Shown here: piece after piece, positions 25,795 through 33,416 of the stretch
How the letters are laid out: each line of letters starts with the position of its first letter
Position numbering within the stretch: position 1 is the first letter of the stretch
Source of the DNA: JBAVEL01 sp049587715
GTDB taxonomy: Bacteria; Bacteroidota; Ignavibacteria; UBA10030; UBA6906
DNA: 37,579 bases
Assembly (NCBI GenBank): GCA_049587715.1
Contig: JBAVEL010000042.1
Span: forward strand, 1-37,579
Direction of reading: 5' to 3'
The notes under the pieces: model-generated
Told to the model about the DNA's origin: nothing
The model's input: only the letters and a program-made list of their open reading frames with translations
Database searches by the model: none
Made by a program: the position numbers and the translations under genes

Positions 25795-26046
25795 GGTCAG
25801 ACCCCCTGCGTGATTGCTTGGATTTCTTCCGGCACGTTGTTCAGGAGGTTGGAGTAAGGGGTGACGCCGGGCCGCGCGCACTGTCTGTCGGCTGGATGCG
25901 CAGGGTCTCAAAGGCACGCGGCGGCCTCCGGGGTGCGGGAGCGGGGGGCCGGCGAGAAGAGCCGGATGAGCCATCCTGCCTTGCGTTTCCGGCGGAAAGT
26001 CCTATATTGGTGAGGTTTCATTCACCACCCACATAAGGAGTATCCC
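25795..26046 (+). other. Intergenic region upstream of the lectin gene
   Basis: These 252 nt between the peptidase and the lectin gene hold no credible gene. Two short overlapping hairpins lie at 25949-25965 (CCGGC/GCCGG) and 25964-25976 (GGATG-AGC-CATCC), neither with a T-tract, so no clear terminator for the peptidase gene is visible. A promoter (listed separately) and AAGGAG at 26035-26040 serve the lectin gene. Confidence 0.5.
25981..26008 (+). promoter_or_regulatory. Sigma70-like promoter for the lectin gene
   Basis: TTGCGT (25981-25986), a 16-nt spacer and TATATT (26003-26008) resemble a -35/-10 pair, with 5 of 6 matches at -10 but only 3 of 6 at -35. It lies about 40 nt before the start codon in locally AT-richer sequence. 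Confidence 0.45.
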
Positions 26047-26409
26047 GTGAGGAACATGACACTTACCCTTCTTGCCCTTCTGCTGGTCGCCATGCCTGGT
26101 TTCGCACAGGACATGCACCAGAAGGGGGATTTCCAGGCGAACGTGAATTCCGAGGGCTGGACCCTCAACAGCGGTTCCGGACAGCGCTCGCATATCGTCT
26201 ACGTGAAATTTGCGGACACTTTCAAGGAGAAGCCCGCTGTCATGCTGAGCCTGACGGCATATGACGGAGCGGCAGGCAAGGATGGCAACATCCGCATTTC
26301 CGTGAAAGCCGAGAACATCTCCCGCGACGGCTTCGTCATCCGCGTCGCAACCTGGGGGGACAGCCGCGTCACGGGCGTGGACGGAAGCTGGGTGGCTTTC
26401 GGCAAGTAA
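26047..26409 (+). CDS. Secreted H-type lectin domain protein
   Basis: The product has 120 residues. A signal peptide (MRNMTLTLLALLLVAMPGFA) is followed by a single compact domain of about 95 residues. The pattern GW...VKFADTFKEKPAVMLSL followed by RISVKAENISRDGF, VATW and GSWVAFG matches the H-type lectin fold known from snail agglutinin and discoidin, where a beta-sandwich hexamer binds N-acetylgalactosamine. This identification is by pattern, without a database search. The protein is probably periplasmic or surface exposed. The GTG start is preceded by AAGGAG with 6-nt spacing and by a promoter-like sequence. The next small membrane-protein gene follows after 19 nt and is likely cotranscribed. 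Confidence 0.75.
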   Translation: MRNMTLTLLALLLVAMPGFAQDMHQKGDFQANVNSEGWTLNSGSGQRSHIVYVKFADTFKEKPAVMLSLTAYDGAAGKDGNIRISVKAENISRDGFVIRVATWGDSRVTGVDGSWVAFGK

Positions 26410-26428
26410 CACTCTCGGGGAGGAACCG

Positions 26429-26773
26429 GTGAAGGTCTTCTTCACCCTCCTGGGCATTGCCCTCCTGGCGGCGCTTTTCTGGGTCGCTTTTGCCCTCTGG
26501 AGCGGCATCTACTCGGTGTATTCCTACCCGCCGGGGAGGGAGGCCGCCTATCCCGACGGCGCCACACTTCTCGTGGAGCGCGACACGCGGGAGCCGATGT
26601 TCAACTCCCCCAACGCGAAACCCCTCCCCCCCCCCCAGCAGAGCGGGAAGGGGCGCATCACGTTCGGCCCCGTTCCCAAACCGATGCGGCCCGTGGCAAG
26701 GCGCATTGTCGTTCGTTTCCCCTTCATCCGATGGGCCTATGAGAAGTCCCTGGAACCGGTTCCCGCACCCTGA
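26429..26773 (+). CDS. Small membrane-anchored protein of unknown function
   Basis: The product has 114 residues. One N-terminal transmembrane segment (about 4-27, FFTLLGIALLAALFWVAFAL) precedes a soluble, proline-rich tail with PLPPPQQSGKG and several arginines. I do not recognise a family. The GTG start follows GGGGAGG with 5-nt spacing, 19 nt after the lectin gene, and a probable terminator follows the stop. It therefore looks like the second and last gene of a two-gene unit with the lectin. It could be an accessory anchor, but nothing in the sequence shows a function. Confidence 0.7.
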   Translation: MKVFFTLLGIALLAALFWVAFALWSGIYSVYSYPPGREAAYPDGATLLVERDTREPMFNSPNAKPLPPPQQSGKGRITFGPVPKPMRPVARRIVVRFPFIRWAYEKSLEPVPAP

Positions 26774-26794
26774 GGGGGAGGATGCATGAAGAAC

Positions 26795-26830
26795 GGGTCC
26801 GGGACGAACCCCCGGGCCCTGTTCTTTGTT
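26795..26830 (+). terminator. Probable Rho-independent terminator after the lectin unit
   Basis: GGGTCCGGG (26795-26803) pairs with CCCGGGCCC (26811-26819) over 9 bp with one G-T pair and a 7-nt loop. It is followed directly by TGTTCTTTGTT. It separates the lectin unit from the exporter operon. Confidence 0.7.
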
Positions 26831-26870
26831 ATCCTGGCGAGACGAGCACACCCAATCTGGAAAACCCGCC

Positions 26871-28064
26871 ATGGACACAGACACCGGCTCCGGGGATCTG
26901 GCCTCCCTCCGCATCCGGAGGGAGCATCAGCCCTCCCCCGGAGGTGCCCGGAAGCGTCTCTGGGTGTTTCTCGTTCCGGCAGTCGCGGCGGTGTGCCTGC
27001 TGCTCTACCTTGCGGGCTCCGGGTGGTTCTCCGCCCGCCCCGAGGTGGAAGAGGCTGCGGCCGCCCTGACCTACCCCTCCCAGGCCGGCGCCGTCCTGAC
27101 CGCCAGCGGCTACGTGGTGGCTCAGCAGAAGGCCTCGGTGGCATCCAAGGCCACGGGAAGACTGGTGTTCCTCGGGGTGGAAGAGGGAGACAAGGTCCGG
27201 AGGGGCGAGGTGATCGCCCGGCTGGAGGACTCGGACGTCGCCGCCTCCCTGGAGGGGGCGCAGGCCCAGCTCGGCCTTGCGGAAGCCGATTTCGAGGATG
27301 CCCGCAGAACCCTGGATCGGCACCAAACCATGTTCGCTGCGGGCCTCAGTTCCCGGGCCGAGCTGGATGCGGCCGATGCGCGGTTCCGGAGGGTGGAGGC
27401 GACCATCGGGGCGGCGCGCGCGGTTGTCAGGGGCGCGGAGGTCGCCCTGGAGAACACGCGTATCCGCGCCCCCTTTGATGGAACCGTCCTCACCAAGGAT
27501 GCAAACGTGGGGGAAATTGTGGCTCCCTTTGCCTCTTCCGCCAACTCCCGCGGAACGGTGGTCACCCTCGCCGACATGTCTTCGCTGGAGGTGGAGGCGG
27601 ACGTCTCGGAGGCCAACATCACGCGCATTGCCCTGCGCCAGGAATGCGAGATCGTGCTGGATGCCTATCCCGACAGACGCTACCGGGGCTTCGTGCACAA
27701 GATCGTCCCCACAGCCGACAGGGCCAAGGCCACCGTCCTCACAAAGGTGCGGTTCCGGGACAGGGATGACAGGGTTCTTCCCGAGATGAGCGCCAAGGTG
27801 GCCTTTCTCGGCCCTGAGGGAAAGGCCCGCTCCGCGGCCGCGGGGCCCGTGCTGGCAGTACCCGCGGGCAGTGTGGTCCGGAGGAACGGCCGGGAAATCG
27901 TCCTGCGACTGGAGGGGGACAGGGTCGTGGAAACCCCCGTTCGGACGGGGAGCCGGATGGGGTCTCTTGTGGAGATTACGGAGGGCCTTGCGGAGGGGGA
28001 CCGCGTGGTGGCCCGCCCCGTCCCCGGGATCACCTCCGGTTCGGCCGTCACCGTGAAGAAGTAG
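26871..28064 (+). CDS. HlyD/MacA-family periplasmic adaptor of an ABC exporter
   Basis: The product has 397 residues. A short cytoplasmic tail and one transmembrane anchor (about 29-48) precede the adaptor fold: a lipoyl-like half motif (VASKATGRLVFLGVEEGDKVRRGEVIARLE), a coiled-coil hairpin (about 115-190), the second lipoyl half (IRAPFDGTVL), and beta-barrel and membrane-proximal domains to the end. It should link the inner-membrane ABC transporter to an outer-membrane channel or act in the periplasm. ATG 26871 is preferred for the match to family N termini, although the ribosome site is weak. The ATPase gene follows 14 nt after the stop. Confidence 0.87.
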   Translation: MDTDTGSGDLASLRIRREHQPSPGGARKRLWVFLVPAVAAVCLLLYLAGSGWFSARPEVEEAAAALTYPSQAGAVLTASGYVVAQQKASVASKATGRLVFLGVEEGDKVRRGEVIARLEDSDVAASLEGAQAQLGLAEADFEDARRTLDRHQTMFAAGLSSRAELDAADARFRRVEATIGAARAVVRGAEVALENTRIRAPFDGTVLTKDANVGEIVAPFASSANSRGTVVTLADMSSLEVEADVSEANITRIALRQECEIVLDAYPDRRYRGFVHKIVPTADRAKATVLTKVRFRDRDDRVLPEMSAKVAFLGPEGKARSAAAGPVLAVPAGSVVRRNGREIVLRLEGDRVVETPVRTGSRMGSLVEITEGLAEGDRVVARPVPGITSGSAVTVKK

Positions 28065-28078
28065 GGAGAAGCCTCCGC

Positions 28079-28753
28079 ATGCAGCCCATCATCGAGGTGC
28101 ACAGGATCTCGAAGTCCTATCGGCGGGACAGCATCACGATCCCCGTCCTTTCGGGCATCTCTCTGGCGGTCCCCCCGGGGGAGTTCCTGGGCCTTATGGG
28201 ACCTTCGGGATCGGGAAAGACAACCCTCCTGAACCTGATCGCGGGCATCGACAGGCCCGACGAGGGACGGGTGATCGTGGGAGGCACCGACATCGGGTCC
28301 CTGAACGAGTCGCAGCTCGCCGCCTGGAGGGCACGCCACGTGGGTTTTGTCTTCCAGTTCTACAATCTCCTCCCGGTCATGACCGCCTACGAGAACGTGG
28401 AGCTTCCCCTGATTCTGACCCGGCTTCCGAAGGCGGAGAAACGGTCCCATGTGGAAACGGCGCTCGCGCTCGTGGGTCTGAAAGACCGGATGCACCACTA
28501 TCCAAAACAGCTTTCCGGGGGACAGGAGCAGCGGGTCGCCATCGCCCGCGCCATCGTGACGGACCCCACGATCCTGGTGGCGGACGAGCCGACGGGAGAT
28601 CTGGACAAGAAGTCGGCGGAGGAAATCATGACGCTCCTGGACCGCCTCAACAAGGAATTCGGCAAGACCATTGTGATGGTTACCCATGACCCGCGCGCCG
28701 CCGAACGGGCGCACACCATCATGCATCTGGACAAGGGTGAGCTGACGGCCTGA
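28079..28753 (+). CDS. ABC transporter ATP-binding protein (MacB/LolD type)
   Basis: The product has 224 residues and is a stand-alone ATPase of the MacB/LolD family. Walker A is GPSGSGKTT, the Q-loop FVFQFYNLLP, the signature LSGGQEQRVAIARA, Walker B ILVADEPTGDLD and the switch histidine VTHD. It powers the two FtsX-type permeases encoded directly downstream. GGGAGA about 9 nt before ATG 28079 supports the start, and the next gene starts 3 nt after the stop. Confidence 0.93.
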   Translation: MQPIIEVHRISKSYRRDSITIPVLSGISLAVPPGEFLGLMGPSGSGKTTLLNLIAGIDRPDEGRVIVGGTDIGSLNESQLAAWRARHVGFVFQFYNLLPVMTAYENVELPLILTRLPKAEKRSHVETALALVGLKDRMHHYPKQLSGGQEQRVAIARAIVTDPTILVADEPTGDLDKKSAEEIMTLLDRLNKEFGKTIVMVTHDPRAAERAHTIMHLDKGELTA

Positions 28754-28756
28754 TCC

Positions 28757-29917
28757 ATGAGGATTCTCACGCTGGTTCTGCGCAACATCCTGCGGCACAA
28801 GCTCCGTTCCCTGCTCACGATCCTGGGCATCGCGATCGCCGTCATGTTCTTCGGGGTGCTCCGCACCGTGGTGGACGCCTGGCATTCCGGTGTGGAGGGC
28901 TCCGCCAACAACCGGCTGGTGGTGCGCCACGCGGTCTCGTTCATCTTCCCCCTTCCCTACGCATACAGGGATCAGATTGCGCGCATTCCGGGTGTCTCCC
29001 GCGTGACCTTCGCCAACTGGTTCCAGGGTGTGTACAGGGACCAGAACCAGTTCTTTGCCCGCATGGCCGTCGACGCCGAAACCTACATGGAGATCTATCC
29101 GGAATTCCTGATCCTGCCCGGAGAGTTGGAGGCCTTCAAGACGGAACGGAACGCATGCGTCATCGGAGAGAAGATCGCCGCGCAGTACGGGCTGAAGGTG
29201 GGCGACATCATGCCGATCGAGGGCGATATATACCCCGGGAGGTACGAGTTCACCGTCCGCGGGGTGTACCGGCCGAGAGACAAGACAACCGACGCCACCC
29301 AGATGCTCTTCCACTGGGCTTCCCTGGATGAGCGGCTGCGGCGGGAATCCCCCGGAAGAGCGGGAAACGTGGGGTGGTATATCGTGGCCATCCGGAACCC
29401 CGCGGAGGCGGCGCGGGTCGCCGCAGCCGTGGACGCCCTCTTTGCCAACTCGCGGGCGGAAACGAAGACGGAAACCGAAGCGGCATTCCAGCAGAGCTTC
29501 GTTTCGATGTCGGGCGCCATCATCACCGCCATGAACTTCGTCTCCTTCGTCATTATCGGGGTGATTCTCCTCGTGCTGGGGAATACGATGGTCATGACGA
29601 CGCGCGAGAGGGTGCGGGAGCACGCCATTCTGAAGACCATCGGTTTCACGCGCGGCCACATCACCGGCCTCATCGGGGGCGAGTCACTGGCCATCGCCGG
29701 ACTGGGGGGAGGGCTCGGCCTGCTCCTCATGTTTCCCATGGTTCGCGGCATTGCGTCCCAGATTCCATCGGGCATGTTCCCCGTGTTCGACGTGACGGAC
29801 ACGACACTCCTGCTGGGCGCCGCCACGGCGCTCGGGGTCGGATTGGGAGCCGCGGCCCTCCCTGTCTGGCGCGCCGCCCGCACGCGCATTGTCGACGGCC
29901 TCCGGCAGACAGGATAG
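28757..29917 (+). CDS. FtsX/MacB-type ABC permease, first copy
   Basis: The product has 386 residues. Its N-terminal transmembrane helix (about 18-38) is followed by a large periplasmic MacB-type domain and three C-terminal helices of the FtsX domain (about 260-380), with the conserved cytoplasmic stretch TRERVREHAILKTIGFTRGHI. This is the standard four-helix topology of LolC/LolE and MacB permeases. These systems extrude lipoproteins, peptides or antibiotics or drive mechanotransmission; the substrate is not predictable here. It probably forms a heterodimer with the next permease. Confidence 0.87.
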   Translation: MRILTLVLRNILRHKLRSLLTILGIAIAVMFFGVLRTVVDAWHSGVEGSANNRLVVRHAVSFIFPLPYAYRDQIARIPGVSRVTFANWFQGVYRDQNQFFARMAVDAETYMEIYPEFLILPGELEAFKTERNACVIGEKIAAQYGLKVGDIMPIEGDIYPGRYEFTVRGVYRPRDKTTDATQMLFHWASLDERLRRESPGRAGNVGWYIVAIRNPAEAARVAAAVDALFANSRAETKTETEAAFQQSFVSMSGAIITAMNFVSFVIIGVILLVLGNTMVMTTRERVREHAILKTIGFTRGHITGLIGGESLAIAGLGGGLGLLLMFPMVRGIASQIPSGMFPVFDVTDTTLLLGAATALGVGLGAAALPVWRAARTRIVDGLRQTG

Positions 29918-29925
29918 CAGAAGCC

Positions 29926-31098
29926 ATGCGGATTCCGCTGACCTATACCCTCCGCAGCCTCCTGACCCGCAGGCTGACCTCCGCGCTCACCGCCATGGGG
30001 ATCGCCCTCGTCGTGTTCGTGTTTGCGGCCGTCCTCATGCTTTCCGACGGAATCACGAAGACCCTGGTGGCCACGGGGGACGAGCGCAACGTCATCATGA
30101 TCCGCAAGGGGTCCGACAGCGAACTCATCAGCGGGCTCGACCGGGACCTTGTCAACACCGTACGGTCCCTTCCCGCCTTTGCGACGGGGCCCGGAGGGAA
30201 GCCGCTGGTTTCCGCGGAGGTGGTCACCATCATCAACATGGAAAAGCTCGCCTCGGGCGACATGGGGAACATCAACGTCCGCGGCGTGGGGCCGGAAGTC
30301 TCCGGGATCCGCCCCGGGGTCCGCCTGACGGCGGGGCGGTGGTTCCGGGCCGGATCGCGCGAGATTGCGGTGGGAGCCAGCGTACACACGCGCTTCCAGG
30401 GGGCGGACATTGGCCGCGCCGTCCGGTTCAGCGGCGATGCCTGGAGAATCGTGGGGGTCTTCGCCTCCGACGGGAACGGGTTCGAGTCGGAGATCTGGGG
30501 GGATGCGGAAGAGCTCCTCGGGGCGCTGAACCGCCCCGGCGTCTTCTCCTCTGTGACGGCCCGCCTGCGGGATCCCGGATCCCTCGCGGAGCTGGAGGGT
30601 CTGCTGGAATCCGACAACCGCCTGCGCACCCTCCGACTCGAGCGGGAAAAGGACTACTACGAGCGCCAGTCCAGCTTCATGGCCATATTCATCAGGGTGC
30701 TCGGGCTCGTCATCACATTCGGGTTCAGCGCGGGGGCGGTCATCGGAGCCATGATCACCATGTACGCCGCCGTCTCCCACCGGACGGTGGAAATCGGAAC
30801 CCTGCGCGCCCTGGGGTTCCCCCGGAGGAGCATCCTGGCCGCCTTTCTGGTGGAGTCCTCCCTCCTGGCCCTCGTCGGGGGAGGCGCGGGTCTTCTGCTC
30901 GCCTCGGGACTGCAGATGTTCACGATCTCCACGGTGAACTTCGGAACCTTCGCAGAGCTGGCCTTCGGCTTCTCCCTCACTCCCTTCGCCGCGGCCGCCT
31001 CCCTCGCCTTTGCCCTGACCATGGGCCTCCTGGGAGGGGTGCTGCCTGCGGCGCGGGCGGCGCGGCTCGACATCCTCACCGCTCTCCGGGCATCCTGA
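29926..31098 (+). CDS. FtsX/MacB-type ABC permease, second copy
   Basis: The product has 390 residues, with the same four-helix layout as its neighbour: N-terminal helix at about 18-42, periplasmic domain, then FtsX helices from about 250. The motif HRTVEIGTLRALGFPRRSI corresponds to the coupling segment. The sequences of the two permeases differ clearly, so a heterodimer is likely rather than a recent duplication. ATG 29926 is 8 nt past the previous stop. It is the last gene of the exporter operon and ends 22 nt from the convergent hemL stop; a short GGCGG/CCGCC hairpin in that gap could weakly terminate both transcripts. Confidence 0.86.
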   Translation: MRIPLTYTLRSLLTRRLTSALTAMGIALVVFVFAAVLMLSDGITKTLVATGDERNVIMIRKGSDSELISGLDRDLVNTVRSLPAFATGPGGKPLVSAEVVTIINMEKLASGDMGNINVRGVGPEVSGIRPGVRLTAGRWFRAGSREIAVGASVHTRFQGADIGRAVRFSGDAWRIVGVFASDGNGFESEIWGDAEELLGALNRPGVFSSVTARLRDPGSLAELEGLLESDNRLRTLRLEREKDYYERQSSFMAIFIRVLGLVITFGFSAGAVIGAMITMYAAVSHRTVEIGTLRALGFPRRSILAAFLVESSLLALVGGGAGLLLASGLQMFTISTVNFGTFAELAFGFSLTPFAAAASLAFALTMGLLGGVLPAARAARLDILTALRAS

Positions 31099-31120
31099 CC
31101 GGCGGCTCACCCCGCCCTCC

Positions 31121-32413
31121 TCAGGGGAAGGCCCTCCGCAGGGAGCGCGTGTGCGCTTCCCCAGTGCGCGCCACATCCGCCTCGGTATGTGCCAGCGAAA
31201 GGAAGGCCGCCTCGAACTGAGAGGGAGGGAAATACACCCCTTCGTCCAGCATGGCACGGAAGTACGAGGCAAAGCGCCCGGTATCGGAATGGACCGCAGA
31301 GGCGTGGTCCGTCACCGGCCCCCGGGTGAAGAAGACCGTGAACATGGAGCCCGCCCGGTTGACCGTCACCGGCACCTGAAGGGCGCGCGCCGCTTCCCGC
31401 ATCTCCCCCTCCAGCGCCGCGCCCAGGGCCTCCAGACGAACATACGCCGAGGGGTCCTGGACGAGGAGCTCCAGCGTGCGCAACCCTGCGGCCATCGCAA
31501 CGGGGTTTCCCGCAAGCGTCCCCGCCTGATACACGGGGCCGGCGGGAGCCATCATCTGCATCAGGTCCCGCCGCCCCCCGTAGGCGCCCACGGGGAGTCC
31601 CCCGCCGATGATCTTGCCGAGGGTCGTCAGGTCCGGTCGGACGCCGAAGAGCTCCTGCGCCCCTCCCCGGGCAAGCCGGAAACCCGTCATGACCTCGTCG
31701 AAAATAAGGATGATACCCTCCGCCGTGCAGAGATCCCGCAGGCCCCCCAGAAACCCCCCGGACGGGGGAACACACCCCATGTTTCCCGCCACCGGCTCTA
31801 CGATCACCGCGGCCACCTCCCCCGGACGGCCCCGCACAAGCCCTTCCACGGCGGCCAGGTTGTTGTAGGGCGCCGTCCATGTGACCCCGGCCACGGCGGC
31901 GGGCACTCCCGGGCTGTCAGGGACCCCCAGGGTGAGGGCCCCCGACCCCGCCCGGACAAGAAAGGCGTCCGCATGGCCGTGGTAGCAGCCGTCGAACTTG
32001 ATGACCGCCTCCCTGCCCGTCCAGGCCCGGGCCAATCGCAGGGCGCTCATCGTGGCCTCGGTTCCCGAGTTCACCATCCGCACCATCTCCACCGAGGGAA
32101 CCAGGGAGACGATCATCTCCGCCATGGCAACTTCGGCCGGGCAGGGGGCCCCGAAGCTGGTCCCGCCCTCCACGGCGCCCGCAATCGCCGCCGCCACCCG
32201 GGGATCGGCATGCCCCAGAATCATGGGGCCCCAGGAGCCCACGTAGTCCAGGAATTCGTTTCCATCCACATCCCACAGACGGGCGCCGGATGCGCGGGCA
32301 ACGAACAACGGGCGGCCGCCCACTGCGCGGAAGGCCCGCACAGGAGAGTTCACCCCTCCGGGAATCAGCTCCCCGGCACGGAGAAACAGAGCATCGGATC
32401 GCGGACTGTTCAT
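31121..32413 (-). CDS. hemL: Glutamate-1-semialdehyde 2,1-aminomutase
   Basis: The product has 430 residues, the usual HemL length. It is a class III PLP aminotransferase converting glutamate-1-semialdehyde to 5-aminolevulinate in the C5 route of tetrapyrrole synthesis. Signatures are PGGVNSPVRAF at the N terminus, NSGTEATMSALRLAR (115-129), IFDEVMTGFR (237-246) and the PLP lysine Lys267 in TTLGKIIGGGLPVGAYGG. It is the last gene of the heme operon, 7 nt after hemB. Its presence implies that glutamyl-tRNA reductase (hemA) is encoded elsewhere. Confidence 0.95.
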   Translation of the reverse strand: MNSPRSDALFLRAGELIPGGVNSPVRAFRAVGGRPLFVARASGARLWDVDGNEFLDYVGSWGPMILGHADPRVAAAIAGAVEGGTSFGAPCPAEVAMAEMIVSLVPSVEMVRMVNSGTEATMSALRLARAWTGREAVIKFDGCYHGHADAFLVRAGSGALTLGVPDSPGVPAAVAGVTWTAPYNNLAAVEGLVRGRPGEVAAVIVEPVAGNMGCVPPSGGFLGGLRDLCTAEGIILIFDEVMTGFRLARGGAQELFGVRPDLTTLGKIIGGGLPVGAYGGRRDLMQMMAPAGPVYQAGTLAGNPVAMAAGLRTLELLVQDPSAYVRLEALGAALEGEMREAARALQVPVTVNRAGSMFTVFFTRGPVTDHASAVHSDTGRFASYFRAMLDEGVYFPPSQFEAAFLSLAHTEADVARTGEAHTRSLRRAFP

Positions 32414-32420
32414 GGCGTGT

Positions 32421-33416
32421 TCATCGCTCCGACCGGATCACCCGGGCCGCCTCCCTGGCGAAGTACGTCAGGATGAGATCCGCCCCGGCCCGCTTGATGC
32501 ATGTCAGCATCTCCATCATCACCCGCTGTTCGTCAATCCATCCGAGCCGGGCGGCGGCGCGAACCATGGAGTACTCCCCGCTCACGTTGTAGGCGGCCAC
32601 GGGCATCCGGAATCTTTCCTTCACCCGGTACACCACATCCAGGTACGGAACGGCGGGTTTCACCATGACGATATCGGCCCCCTCCGCAATATCCTGGGCG
32701 ACCTCCCGGAGGGCCTCGTCGCCGTTGGCCGGGTCCATCTGGTGCGAGCGGCGGTCTCCGAACTTCGGAGTGCTTTCCGCCGCCTCGCGGAAGGGACCGT
32801 AGAAGCCGGAGGCGTACTTGGCCGCATACGACATGATGGGAAGGTTCGGGAACCCGTTCTCATCCAGGATGGCCCGGATGGCGCGCACGCGCCCGTCGAA
32901 CATGTCGGAGGGAGCCACAATGTCGGCGCCTGAGCGCGCGTGCGAGAGAGCCTCCCGGGCCAGCAATTGGACCGATTCGTCGTTCAGGATGACCCCGTCG
33001 CGCACGATCCCGCAGTGGCCGTGGGAGGTGTACTCGCAAAGGCAGACATCGGTGATGACAACCAGGCCCGGCACTTCCTGTTTCACCTTCCGGACGGCCT
33101 GCTGGACGATTCCCAGGTCGTCATACGCCGATGAGCCCGCCTCGTCCTTGCTCTCCGGGACGCCGAACAGGATCACGGCGGGGATCCCGAGGGCGTGCAC
33201 CTCGGCGCATTCCCGGACGGCCTGATCCACCGAAAGCTGGCAGACCCCCGGCATCGAGGACACCTCCTTGCGCACTCCGTGGCCGGGCACCACAAAGAGC
33301 GGGGCGATGAAGTCGGAGCAGGACAGCTCCGTTTCGCGGACCATGGCGCGGAGAGTCTCCGTCATGCGGGTGCGCCGGAGGCGCGAGAGGGGAAAACCGG
33401 GAACGATCTGGTTCAT
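32421..33416 (-). CDS. hemB: Porphobilinogen synthase (5-aminolevulinate dehydratase)
   Basis: The product has 331 residues and condenses two 5-aminolevulinates to porphobilinogen. The Schiff-base lysines are Lys200 (MSYAAKYASGFYGPF) and Lys253 (VMVKPAVPYLD). Three cysteines in DVCLCEYTSHGHCG (Cys125, Cys127, Cys135) are the zinc ligands of the zinc-dependent class, so the active site should hold zinc rather than magnesium alone. The ATG overlaps the hemG stop (ATGA), giving tight coupling. Confidence 0.95.
   Translation of the reverse strand: MNQIVPGFPLSRLRRTRMTETLRAMVRETELSCSDFIAPLFVVPGHGVRKEVSSMPGVCQLSVDQAVRECAEVHALGIPAVILFGVPESKDEAGSSAYDDLGIVQQAVRKVKQEVPGLVVITDVCLCEYTSHGHCGIVRDGVILNDESVQLLAREALSHARSGADIVAPSDMFDGRVRAIRAILDENGFPNLPIMSYAAKYASGFYGPFREAAESTPKFGDRRSHQMDPANGDEALREVAQDIAEGADIVMVKPAVPYLDVVYRVKERFRMPVAAYNVSGEYSMVRAAARLGWIDEQRVMMEMLTCIKRAGADLILTYFAREAARVIRSER

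Noticed and set aside
25794..25804. GGGT-CAG-ACCC hairpin just after the peptidase stop as a terminator
   Set aside because: It has only a 4-bp stem and no T-tract, so it is too weak to call.
23611..25974. 787-codon minus-strand open frame opposite the M14 peptidase
   Set aside because: It is antisense to a gene with intact zinc ligands and a signal peptide; the composition is rich in Pro, Arg and Gly with no domain.
27680..31272. Long minus-strand open frames opposite the exporter genes
   Set aside because: They overlap four plus-strand genes with complete Walker motifs and membrane helices, and show histidine/arginine-rich shadow sequence.
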